Of a stretch of DNA of 18,331 nucleotides, positions 1 through 6,213 are shown piece after piece; position 1 is the first letter of the stretch, and every line of letters starts with the position of its first letter. Made by a program: the position numbers and the translations under genes. The DNA comes from an uncultured Flavobacteriia bacterium. GTDB taxonomy: Bacteria > Bacteroidota > Bacteroidia > Flavobacteriales_D > Crocinitomicaceae. The notes beneath the pieces were generated by a model that was not told the DNA's origin, made no database searches, and saw only the letters and a list, made by a program, of their open reading frames with translations. Where the stretch lies: the NCBI GenBank assembly GCA_903928365.1, contig CAIYQV010000433.1, positions 1 to 18,331 on the forward strand. The letters are read 5' to 3'.

Positions 1-30
1 AAAAGGCGATGGTAGATACCATCGCCTTTG
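1..30 (-). terminator. Rho-independent terminator after the LamG protein gene
   Basis: Positions 2-14 and 17-29 are perfect reverse complements (13 bp, GGCGATGGT core), so a 12-bp stem with a 4-nt loop can form. On the minus strand the stem is followed by a T run (positions 4-1, continuing off the window). It lies about 20 bp beyond the stop codon at 50-52, the expected place for a terminator of that gene. On the plus strand the T run is only three bases, so the minus orientation is the better reading. Confidence 0.8.
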
Positions 31-49
31 TAATTAGATTCAAATAAAT

Positions 50-1597
50 TTATTGCAACACAATCTTCCGCACCGTCACCGTAGCTCCCGCAGGATCAAT
101 GAGGTGAACGAAATACAAGCCATTGCCTGTCCAGGTGCTTAGATCAAGATAGAATTGCGCTTGATTGATTGCACTCTGGAATACCTGCTGACCAGCATTG
201 TTCTCAATACGCAATTCATAGCCTGCCATAGCCGCATAGTTTCCGTTATCGATCGTAATGTGATCTGAGGTAGGGTTTGGATAGATCAAAATCGTATTCT
301 GATCGTTTGGCGGCGCAAGACTCAAGGTAGTGTTGATGATTAAGGTGTCTGTGACAGTTGTGTAGAGTGTGTCGTAGACCGTAACTGTTGTTGTATCGTA
401 CGTTGTACAAACATTACCGAGTGTATCGTAAACAATGGTTGAAGTACTTGCTGAACCCGAACAGTTGCTTGCGTTCGTGTAGGAGTAGCTAATGCTTGTT
501 GCACCCAAACCGGCCTGTTGTGGGTTGAAGGTATTTCCACTTACACCAGAACCACTGTATGTACCACCTGAAGGTGATCCGGATAAAGTAACAGGTGCTG
601 CGTAGTAATTAGTAAATGCGCCAATACTTGCCAATGAAACAGTAGGGTTGGTATTTACGGTTACTGTAACAGCGCTGCTCGTTGCATTGCACGATCCATC
701 GATCACTTTCACGGTGTAATTACCCGATGTGGTGGCTACATATGAACTTTGACTTGCGCCGCTGATTAACACCCCATTCTTGTACCACTCATAGGTATAG
801 CCGGTTCCTGTGTTAGCTTGAAGTGATACCGAACCACCTTGACAAAAAGTGGTATTTGATTGAGGAGAAATACTGGCTGAGACCGTACATTCTTGATAAA
901 TTGCAGTGACCTCCTGTTGGGTTAGGGCACGGTTCCAGATGCCTATGTCGTCGATTTTTCCATTGAAGAATTCATATGAAACGGGACTATAAGCTCTACC
1001 AACCTCAATTGTTTTGGAATTAGTAATCATTTGTGAAATATTTACGGAATTGATAAGAGAACCATTTACATAAAGATTGTTAGTTCCACTTACAGGATCC
1101 AATGTTCCAATAACTAAAGTCCAAGTTCCAGTACTATAACTTGGAGCAATAGCTGTATTCGTGCCACCCTGAGGGGCTCCGTAACATCCATGTTCCGCCC
1201 ACATTTGACTATTACTTCTAATATTTAGTCGATATCCATAGGAAACACATCCATACATTTTATCAACTACTGATGCATTACGAATGTCATTGGTATTGAT
1301 CCATGCTGAAAATGTCGCACCTTGTGAAAAATCGATTGCATTTGTGCCTGATAAGGTTATATAATTGGTTGATCCATTAAAAGTATAAGCACTATTTGAA
1401 TTTCCAAATCGATCAGCTGTAATTGTTGTTCCTGTGATTACCCCATTATTCCCATTCCCAGATTCATCATTGGCATTGGCGTTGAAAGGCCACCAACCTA
1501 CAAGACCATTGGTTGGCACATAACTGGGAACTTGGGCAAAAGTGTTTGCAGCGATACAAAGCCCCACTGCAAGGGCTGTTAATACACGTTTTTTCAT
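50..1597 (-). CDS. Secreted LamG-domain protein with Ig-like segments and type A T9SS sorting domain
   Basis: A 515-residue secreted protein. Residues 1-22 are a signal peptide (MKKRVLTALAVG.., cleavage near ANTFAQ). Residues about 30-240 form a LamG/concanavalin-like jelly roll, opening with GLVGWWPF and closing with the typical KIDDIGIWNRALTQQEV. An Ig/PKD-like segment follows (about 243-325, FCQGGSVSL..YEWYKNG), then a second repeat-like stretch, a Thr/Tyr/Asp-rich linker (YDTTTVTVYDT), and a C-terminal type A sorting domain (about 435-515, ILIYPNPTSD..GLYFVHL) that directs export by T9SS. The reading frame stays open to 1720, but the methionine at 1597 is chosen because it starts a clean signal peptide. 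The cargo of the LamG domain (glycan or protein ligand) cannot be told. The LamG-coding part is clearly more AT-rich than the rest of the gene. Confidence 0.85.
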   Translation of the reverse strand: MKKRVLTALAVGLCIAANTFAQVPSYVPTNGLVGWWPFNANANDESGNGNNGVITGTTITADRFGNSNSAYTFNGSTNYITLSGTNAIDFSQGATFSAWINTNDIRNASVVDKMYGCVSYGYRLNIRSNSQMWAEHGCYGAPQGGTNTAIAPSYSTGTWTLVIGTLDPVSGTNNLYVNGSLINSVNISQMITNSKTIEVGRAYSPVSYEFFNGKIDDIGIWNRALTQQEVTAIYQECTVSASISPQSNTTFCQGGSVSLQANTGTGYTYEWYKNGVLISGASQSSYVATTSGNYTVKVIDGSCNATSSAVTVTVNTNPTVSLASIGAFTNYYAAPVTLSGSPSGGTYSGSGVSGNTFNPQQAGLGATSISYSYTNASNCSGSASTSTIVYDTLGNVCTTYDTTTVTVYDTLYTTVTDTLIINTTLSLAPPNDQNTILIYPNPTSDHITIDNGNYAAMAGYELRIENNAGQQVFQSAINQAQFYLDLSTWTGNGLYFVHLIDPAGATVTVRKIVLQ

Positions 1598-1663
1598 AGT
1601 AGAAAAATTAGTGCACCCGTCCCGCAGTGCGGTTTTTATAAAAAAGAAGCGTGGGACAATTGC

Positions 1664-1796
1664 CTTAAACTTGTAGAAGAGGGAGTCGAAGCCCTTAGAA
1701 CAAAGCAAAGCAACGCCCACGCCGTAGCATGAGCGTTTAACTTTAACTTCCCTGTTCTAAATGAAATTTCGACTTTTCTTCTACAGGCCGTTATAG
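1664..1796. repeat. Imperfect long inverted repeat upstream of the LamG gene
   Basis: Two arms can fold into one long stem. GTAGAAGA (1673-1680) pairs with TCTTCTAC (1777-1784); AGTCGAA (1684-1690) pairs with TTCGACT (1768-1774), leaving a 3x2 internal loop; TTAGAACA (1695-1702) pairs with TGTTCTAA (1753-1760) across an unequal spacer. The outermost boxes CTTAAAC (1664-1670) and GTTATAG (1790-1796) are near complements. Inside the loop AACGC (1712-1716) and GCGTT (1733-1737) can also pair. It could be a dispersed intergenic repeat, an RNA leader structure of the LamG gene, or loosely attC-like; the sequence alone does not decide. Confidence 0.55.
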
Positions 1797-1846
1797 CAAA
1801 CGCTACTAAAATAGTTTCCAATACGTTATCCCCGTTGGGATGAAAT

Positions 1847-1854
1847 CAAAGGTA
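1847..1854 (-). promoter_or_regulatory. Possible -7 box for the LamG protein gene
   Basis: Read on the minus strand this is TACCTTTG, a perfect match to the Bacteroidota -7 box TAnnTTTG. No TTG lies at the right distance upstream (the nearest is about 11 bp away), so support is weak. If used, the transcript would have a leader of about 245 nt containing the whole inverted repeat at 1664-1796. Confidence 0.25.
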
Positions 1855-1906
1855 AAAGAAATTTACAATAAAAGAAATCCTATTCTTTACCGAGTCTTTA
1901 TTCATT

Positions 1907-1934
1907 AAAAAACCCTCTCCGTTTCCGAAGAGGG
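1907..1934 (-). terminator. Likely terminator of the groES-groEL transcript
   Basis: CCCTCT (1913-1918) pairs with AGAGGG (1929-1934). On the minus strand the hairpin is followed directly by six T residues (1912-1907). It is the only hairpin plus U-tract on that strand between the groEL stop (2171) and the next gene, although it is about 235 bp past the stop. Confidence 0.6.
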
Positions 1935-1988
1935 CCTTTATATAGACGTCTCTCACTATCTGTACAATCAGGAAGCAAGAAACGAGAA

Positions 1989-2013
1989 AGAGTCCGCCCA
2001 GCGGACGGACTCT
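1989..2013. repeat. Stem-loop with 8-bp perfect stem
   Basis: AGAGTCCG (1989-1996) and CGGACTCT (2006-2013) are perfect reverse complements around a 9-nt loop; an alternative GTCCG/CGGAC pairing exists inside. No T run follows on either strand, so it is not a convincing terminator. It may act as an mRNA 3'-end stabiliser or be part of the surrounding repeat island. Confidence 0.5.
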
Positions 2014-2032
2014 GTAATTACATTTAATTTTT

Positions 2033-2098
2033 CCCCTCCCTTAGTCCCTCCCCAAGGAGGGAAACTTTTCCCCCTTGAGAGGGGGAGTAAGGGGGAGG
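2033..2098. repeat. Cruciform-like GC-rich repeat with two inner hairpins
   Basis: An outer stem pairs CCTCCCTTA (2035-2043) with TAAGGGGGAGG (2088-2098) with a two-base bulge. Inside it are two perfect hairpins: TCCCTCC/GGAGGGA (2045-2051 with 2056-2062, loop CCAA) and CCCCCT/AGGGGG (2070-2075 with 2080-2085, loop TGAG). The layout resembles the dispersed intergenic repeats often seen in Bacteroidota genomes (recalled, not searched). It lies in the 3' region of groEL and has no coding potential I can support. Confidence 0.6.
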
Positions 2099-2101
2099 AA
2101 T

Positions 2102-2164
2102 ATTAGGTGATCGAGCTATGCCGAAAAGGTAGGTGAGCCTGTCGAATTAGGTGATCGAGCTATG
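2102..2164. repeat. 19-bp perfect direct repeat, 44-bp period, beside the groEL stop
   Basis: ATTAGGTGATCGAGCTATG occurs at 2102-2120 and again at 2146-2164, and each copy is followed by a near-identical CCGA/TCGA. The second copy ends seven bases before the groEL stop codon. The spacer reads on the minus strand as TTCGACAGGCTCACC, a motif I recall from dispersed intergenic repeats in many bacteria; that recollection is unverified. Two copies only, so it is not a CRISPR array. Confidence 0.65.
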
Positions 2165-2170
2165 TCGAGA

Positions 2171-3802
2171 TCACATCATTCCCGGCATTCCACCTGGCAT
2201 TCCACCCATAGCCGGAGCATTTTCCTCTGGCTGATCAGCGATCACACATTCTGTCGTAAGTAACATGGAAGCGATAGACGCCGCATTTTCAACTGCGATA
2301 CGTGTGACTTTCGTAGGATCGATGACACCAGCTTTGTACAATTTTTCAAACGTCTCCGTTCGCGCATTGTAACCGAAGTCATCTTTTCCTTCACGCACTT
2401 TCTGAACGATCACTGCTCCTTCACCACCTGCATTGGCAATGATCTGACGCAATGGCTCTTCAGCAGCGCGTTTAACGATCTGAATTCCAGTTAACTCATC
2501 TTCGTTATCACCTTTAAGCTTGTCAAGTGTTTCGATTGATCGGATCAATGCAACCCCACCACCAGGTACGATTCCTTCTTCCACAGCCGCTCTGGTCGCA
2601 GCTAAGGCATCGTCCACACGGTCTTTCTTCTCTTTCATTTCAACTTCAGTCGGAGCACCAACGTAAAGTACGGCTACACCACCAGCTAATTTTGCCAAAC
2701 GCTCTTGCAATTTCTCACGATCATAATCGGAAGTTGTTGACTCGATCTGCGCTTTGATTTGATTTACACGAGCAGTGATATCTGATTTTTTACCGGCACC
2801 ATTCACGATCGTTGTGTTGTCTTTGTCGATCTCTACTTTCTCAGCCGTTCCAAGCATGTCAAGCGTTGCGTTTTCTAACGTGAATCCACGCTCTTCAGAG
2901 ATAACTTGTCCACCTGTAAGAATGGCGATATCTTCCAACATTGCTTTTCTTCTGTCTCCAAATCCTGGTGCTTTAACCGCAGCAATCTTCAACGATCCTC
3001 TCAAACGGTTTACCACCAACGTTGCCAATGCTTCTCCGTCCACATCTTCAGCAATAATTAACAAACCACGTCCAGCTTGAACCACTGGTTCAAGAATCGG
3101 AAGTAATTCTTTCATATTCGAGATTTTCTTTTCGTAGATCAGGATCATTGGTTTTTCCATGTCTGTGATCATTTTCTCCGTATTCGTAACAAAGTAAGGA
3201 GAAAGGTAACCACGGTCAAACTGCATTCCTTCTACGGTGCGTACCTCGGTTTCCGTTCCTTTTGCTTCTTCAACAGTGATCACCCCATCGTTACCTACCA
3301 CTTTCATGGCTTCAGCGATCAATGCACCGATTGTCTCGTCGTTGTTTGCTGAGATGGTTGCAATTTGCTTGATCTTATCGTTGTCTTTTCCAACTTCTTT
3401 AGACAGCTTTTTGAGGTTTTTAACAACCTCATTGACAGCTTTATCTATTCCTCGTTTCAAATCCATTGGATTCGCCCCGGCTGCTACGTTTTTCAATCCT
3501 GCTCCGATGATTGCCTGCGCAAGAACTGTAGCCGTCGTAGTTCCGTCTCCTGCAATATCAGCTGTTTTTGAAGCTACTTCTTTCACCATTTGAGCACCCA
3601 TATCCTCAATAGCGTCCTTCAGTTCAATCTCTTTTGCAACCGAAACACCATCTTTAGTGATTTGCGGTGCGCCGAATTTTTTACCGATAACTACATTGCG
3701 ACCTTTTGGTCCAAGGGTTACTTTTACTGCATTTGCCAATGCATCCACGCCTTTTTTTAGTTTGTCGCGTGCTTCAACGTCAAAATAAATGTCTTTTGCC
3801 AT
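2171..3802 (-). CDS. groEL: Chaperonin GroEL (60 kDa)
   Basis: A 543-residue cytosolic group I chaperonin, the usual length. It assembles as a double heptameric ring that encloses unfolded proteins and refolds them with ATP, capped by GroES. Visible hallmarks are the N-terminal MAKDIYFDVEARDKL, the nucleotide-binding GDGTTTAT at residues 85-92, the apical and hinge motifs (YLSPYFVTN, GDRRKAMLEDIAILTGG, AAVEEGIVPGGG), and the flexible Gly-Met tail ending GGMPGGMPGMM. It lies 32 bp downstream of groES on the same strand, so the two are surely co-transcribed. The start is fixed by family alignment; the upstream region is A-rich with no obvious Shine-Dalgarno, as is usual in this phylum. Nothing unusual in the protein. 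Confidence 0.98.
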   Translation of the reverse strand: MAKDIYFDVEARDKLKKGVDALANAVKVTLGPKGRNVVIGKKFGAPQITKDGVSVAKEIELKDAIEDMGAQMVKEVASKTADIAGDGTTTATVLAQAIIGAGLKNVAAGANPMDLKRGIDKAVNEVVKNLKKLSKEVGKDNDKIKQIATISANNDETIGALIAEAMKVVGNDGVITVEEAKGTETEVRTVEGMQFDRGYLSPYFVTNTEKMITDMEKPMILIYEKKISNMKELLPILEPVVQAGRGLLIIAEDVDGEALATLVVNRLRGSLKIAAVKAPGFGDRRKAMLEDIAILTGGQVISEERGFTLENATLDMLGTAEKVEIDKDNTTIVNGAGKKSDITARVNQIKAQIESTTSDYDREKLQERLAKLAGGVAVLYVGAPTEVEMKEKKDRVDDALAATRAAVEEGIVPGGGVALIRSIETLDKLKGDNEDELTGIQIVKRAAEEPLRQIIANAGGEGAVIVQKVREGKDDFGYNARTETFEKLYKAGVIDPTKVTRIAVENAASIASMLLTTECVIADQPEENAPAMGGMPGGMPGMM

Positions 3803-3834
3803 TTTGAATTGTGTTTTTTAATGAATTGGGTTGA

Positions 3835-4110
3835 TTAAAAAATTCCGTAAATATCCGATTCACGCATGATTAGAAGCGTTTTACCATCGAGTTTGATCTC
3901 TGTTCCGGAGTACTGTCCGTAAAGCACTTCGTCTCCCACTTTCACGGTCATCGGTTCATCTTTTTTTCCTTTTCCGGCAGCGATGACAGTCCCTTTTAAT
4001 GGCTTTTCTTTCGCTGTGTCAGGAATGATGATACCACTTGCTGTTTTTTGTTCTGCAGGCGCCGGTTCTATAAGAACTCTGTCCGCCAAAGGCTTAAACT
4101 TTGTTGACAT
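3835..4110 (-). CDS. groES: Co-chaperonin GroES (10 kDa)
   Basis: A 91-residue lid protein that forms a heptameric cap on GroEL and closes the folding chamber. Family features are PLADRVLIEP at residues 7-16, the mobile loop (about 17-33, EQKTASGIIIPDTA) that docks on GroEL, GTVIAAGKG, VGDEVLYGQYSGTEI and the C-terminal LLIMRESDIYGI. Length is normal. It is the first gene of a groES-groEL unit: a strong terminator (4204-4240) separates it from secG, and its own leader contains a perfect dyad (4131-4149). No CIRCE element is present, so HrcA control of the classical type is not supported. Confidence 0.97.
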   Translation of the reverse strand: MSTKFKPLADRVLIEPAPAEQKTASGIIIPDTAKEKPLKGTVIAAGKGKKDEPMTVKVGDEVLYGQYSGTEIKLDGKTLLIMRESDIYGIF

Positions 4111-4130
4111 ATGTATTTGTAAATTTTAAG

Positions 4131-4149
4131 TTCGACCCCACTTGTCGAA
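4131..4149 (-). promoter_or_regulatory. Dyad in the groES leader, candidate operator
   Basis: TTCGAC (4131-4136) and GTCGAA (4144-4149) are perfect inverted repeats around 7 bp, 21 bp before the groES start codon. The distal arm overlaps a weak -7-like box, so a bound repressor would cover the transcription start, or the RNA would begin with a 6-bp hairpin. This is not the CIRCE sequence. Confidence 0.4.
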
Positions 4150-4177
4150 TTTTATGCCACAGCGCTCAATGAGACAA
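4147..4177 (-). promoter_or_regulatory. Possible groESL promoter
   Basis: On the minus strand, TTG (4177-4175) is followed after 20 bp by TAAAATTC (4154-4147). Spacing fits the Bacteroidota pattern, but the -7 box has two mismatches to TAnnTTTG. A promoter must lie here because a terminator sits just upstream. Confidence 0.35.
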
Positions 4178-4203
4178 TATTTCGCATTTCGAAGCAATGG
4201 AAC

Positions 4204-4240
4204 AAAAAAAAATGTCAGCATGTATGACATACTGACATTT
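4204..4240 (-). terminator. Terminator after secG
   Basis: AAATGTCAG (4210-4218) pairs perfectly with CTGACATTT (4232-4240), with an inner ATGT/ACAT extension across one mismatch. On the minus strand it runs into nine T residues (4212-4204). It starts about 20 bp after the secG stop and ends the miaB-to-secG transcript, insulating groESL. Confidence 0.85.
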
Positions 4241-4259
4241 AAAATACGTTCGTTGGAGA

Positions 4260-4592
4260 CTACTTCCCTGCAGGAGTTGATTGACCCTGACCCTGAGGTT
4301 GTCCTTGTCCTTGCTGCTGTCCTTGCTGACTCTGCTCTTGTTGCATTTGTTGTTGAGTAGCCGGATCCGGAGTTTTACTTCTTAATGTGAGTGCAATGCT
4401 ACACACCATAATCACTCCCGCAAGGGTCCATGTTGCTTTATCAATAAAATCATTTGTTTTTTGAACACCACCCATTTGCTGTGCAGCGCCAAAATCTGAA
4501 CTCAAGCCACCACCTTTTGGATTCTGTACATAAACAACAAGGATTAGCAAAATGCTGGCTAGAATGATGAGACTTGAGAATAGAATATCCAT
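4260..4592 (-). CDS. secG: Preprotein translocase subunit SecG
   Basis: A 110-residue inner-membrane subunit of the SecYEG channel that assists SecA-driven export. Two hydrophobic helices are visible (about 4-22 and 53-70), joined by the family loop VQNPKGGGLSSDFGA and a Gln/Gly segment (QQMGGVQKTNDFIDKATW). After TM2 comes a cytosolic or periplasmic tail of about 35 residues made almost only of Gln, Gly and Pro (QQEQSQQGQQQGQGQPQGQG), a low-complexity extension that is not needed for the family fold. It starts 2 bp after the stop of the upstream TPR-like gene, so it is the last gene of the miaB operon, and a terminator follows. SecG would deliver T9SS cargo and the Gld lipoproteins to the periplasm. 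Confidence 0.93.
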   Translation of the reverse strand: MDILFSSLIILASILLILVVYVQNPKGGGLSSDFGAAQQMGGVQKTNDFIDKATWTLAGVIMVCSIALTLRSKTPDPATQQQMQQEQSQQGQQQGQGQPQGQGQSTPAGK

Positions 4593-4594
4593 GA

Positions 4595-5701
4595 TTAACT
4601 AGTTAATTTTTTCTTTAATTCTTCAATTTGGGTTGCAAAGAAAGTCTTTTTTTCGGGATTTATCAATAGCAATTGCTCATAAACAAAAATTGCTTTGGGA
4701 TAATTGCCTTGCAAAGCGAAAATTCGGGCTAGTGTTTCGCTGACTGGCATATGCTCCATTTGAATACTTTCTTTGGCTTTTTTTGCGGCTGAATAGAACG
4801 CCTTTTTCGGTTTTTCTTCGGTTATTTCTGAACGTTTTGGCCTGCTGATACTCGGTGTATTCTCCAGGAATTGTTCCAGAATGGTGTCGATTCGGGCTTT
4901 CTCCTCATCGATCAATGGTTGCTCTGAATTTTCATTCGAACGCAGCCAGGAGGAAAAGGATCTTTTGCCTTCGCTTGAATCGATCTCATTTTCTACTTCT
5001 TCAGGCTCACTCTTTTCTTCGTTCTCGCTCTGTTTTTCACTCTCGCTCTCACTCTCGCTCTCACTCTCGCTCTCGCTCTCACTCTCGCTTTCGCTCTCAT
5101 CTCCGTTCCTCAAAAGTGTGAGTTCGTATCCGGCAGCAATCGTTTCAGCGAGCATTTCTTTTTCAAACTGAGCAGCGTTTTGAGTAAGCTCTTCCTGTTC
5201 TGCAGGTACAGTATCCATCCCGCGAATGTTCAATGGGATGATTTCTTCTTCCTCATTTTCCTCGCCGTTTTCACTTTCTACGGTTGGACTTGTAATTAGC
5301 TCTATAACATCAGCAGGGTTAGATTCGATGATGGTATCGTCAACGATCTCAACCAACGTTTGCTCTTCATCAGGATTTTCTGATGTTGTTTCAACTTCGT
5401 CAATGACTAGATCATTATTTGGTTCTTTTATTTCAACGAATTCGGGGGTGTTTTCTGAAATAATGGACGCCTCCTGTATCAGTTGATAAAGCTGTACTCG
5501 GTCTGTAATTCGGTAGGCATATTTTCCAAGTTCCTCGTCAAAACGAATGTCCTTTCGATTAGATAATGCTTTGAGGTAGAGTATTGGAAAAAGCTGCGAA
5601 TAAGGAAATTTTTCAGACATCAAACGCAAGTCATCAATATCCTCTATGGAGCACATGGATGGTTGATTTACCCTTTGGATGATATCCTGAATATTCAGCA
5701 T
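4595..5701 (-). CDS. Acidic TPR-like protein of unknown function with Ser-Glu repeat
   Basis: A 368-residue, strongly acidic protein with no signal peptide or membrane helix visible. The N-terminal about 90 residues are predicted helical and globular (FPYSQLFPILYLKALSNRKD). The middle (about 95-270) is low complexity, rich in Glu, Asp and Ser, and holds an uninterrupted (Ser-Glu)x10 run. The C-terminus (about 320-368) looks like one TPR hairpin (LARIFALQGNYPKAIFVYEQLLLINP). The start ATG overlaps the upstream lptE stop by one base (TAATG), implying translational coupling. I recall a weakly conserved TPR protein between lptE and secG in other Bacteroidota, so a link to envelope assembly is possible, but no function can be assigned. 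Confidence 0.75.
   Translation of the reverse strand: MLNIQDIIQRVNQPSMCSIEDIDDLRLMSEKFPYSQLFPILYLKALSNRKDIRFDEELGKYAYRITDRVQLYQLIQEASIISENTPEFVEIKEPNNDLVIDEVETTSENPDEEQTLVEIVDDTIIESNPADVIELITSPTVESENGEENEEEEIIPLNIRGMDTVPAEQEELTQNAAQFEKEMLAETIAAGYELTLLRNGDESESESESESESESESESESEKQSENEEKSEPEEVENEIDSSEGKRSFSSWLRSNENSEQPLIDEEKARIDTILEQFLENTPSISRPKRSEITEEKPKKAFYSAAKKAKESIQMEHMPVSETLARIFALQGNYPKAIFVYEQLLLINPEKKTFFATQIEELKKKLTS
5036..5098 (-). repeat. Hexanucleotide microsatellite coding for (Ser-Glu)x10
   Basis: The coding strand alternates GAG with AGC or AGT for 21 codons, giving Glu-(Ser-Glu)x10. The DNA unit is 6 or 12 bp, so slippage would add or remove whole Ser-Glu pairs without breaking the frame. 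The opposite strand is also open across this stretch, which is a by-product of the repeat. Confidence 0.85.
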
Positions 5702-6213
5702 TACCAGTTGGATAAAAGTTTGTTTATCACATCCTGTACGATCTGATTGTTAATGTCTTCCAAGAGTGTCCGTTCAACGGTCGCCAGGTCAGTGTTGGAG
5801 TCGTAATCTACAAATCGTGTGCTGTTGACAATCATTTTATCTTCCTTTGGTGCTGTGACGAAGATAGTGAACTGTGCATTGATACTCAAACGGTTTTTGG
5901 CCGAATTATCTCCTTCCTGCATGGCAACAGGAACAACACTGTAATTGGTGATCTTTCCTTCGATATAGATCTCACCTTTACCTGTTTCGGGATTCAATAA
6001 AAGTCTGGTATTGTTCTGTACACCGTCTTTTAGCTGTTCTGATAATTGAGCGGCATAACTGATTGGGGTGTTAGGAGCACTGTTTTCAAGTGTTTTTACC
6101 GAGAAGGTTTTCCACTCGGGAGGCATAGAGCCATTATCTACAAACGAGACACTACTTGGCCAGCAGGAACTTAAGAGGAAGAGTAGAATGAAAAAGATTC
6201 CTGTGAATTTCAT
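5701..6213 (-). CDS. lptE: LptE-like outer-membrane LPS assembly lipoprotein
   Basis: A 170-residue lipoprotein. The signal peptide ends in a clear lipobox LLSSC, with the lipidated cysteine at residue 17. The mature part has the Bacteroidota LptE pattern: an early FVDNGSMPPEWKTFSVKTLEN, a helix (YAAQLSEQLKDGVQNNTRL), a strand segment on GEIYIEGKITNYSVVPVA and a C-terminal helix (ERTLLEDINNQIVQDVINKLLSNW). LptE plugs the LptD barrel and helps insert lipopolysaccharide into the outer membrane. It overlaps the upstream sigma-54 activator stop and the downstream TPR gene start by one base each (TAATG), a tightly coupled operon. Bacteroidota LptE is diverged from the proteobacterial protein, so the call rests on length, lipobox, sequence style and operon position. 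Confidence 0.8.
   Translation of the reverse strand: MKFTGIFFILLFLLSSCWPSSVSFVDNGSMPPEWKTFSVKTLENSAPNTPISYAAQLSEQLKDGVQNNTRLLLNPETGKGEIYIEGKITNYSVVPVAMQEGDNSAKNRLSINAQFTIFVTAPKEDKMIVNSTRFVDYDSNTDLATVERTLLEDINNQIVQDVINKLLSNW

Noticed and set aside
1598..1720. N-terminal extension of the LamG protein frame to a methionine at 1720
   Set aside because: The added 41 residues bury the clear signal peptide that starts at 1597 and run through the inverted repeat, so they are not part of the protein.
1664..1796. Firm call of an integron attC site
   Set aside because: The terminal boxes do not match the GTTRRRY/RYYYAAC consensus, and there is no integrase or cassette array in the window. Kept only as a structural resemblance.
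1636..1821. 61-codon minus-strand open frame across the inverted repeat
   Set aside because: It is made of the structured repeat itself, lacks a recognisable start context and any domain; open frame by chance.
2102..2164. CRISPR array
   Set aside because: Only two repeat copies with one short spacer, no cas genes and no leader; a tandem or dispersed intergenic repeat is the simpler reading.
2527..3593. Plus-strand open frames opposite groEL
   Set aside because: Antisense shadows of a highly conserved gene; no independent protein features.
4111..4200. CIRCE/HrcA operator before groES
   Set aside because: No TTAGCACTC-N9-GAGTGCTAA-like sequence is present; the dyad there has a different sequence.
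4881..5171. Plus-strand open frames over the Ser-Glu repeat (Ser/Leu- or Arg/His-rich products)
   Set aside because: They are antisense shadows of a simple repeat that has no stops in several frames; the minus-strand gene has operon context and globular ends.
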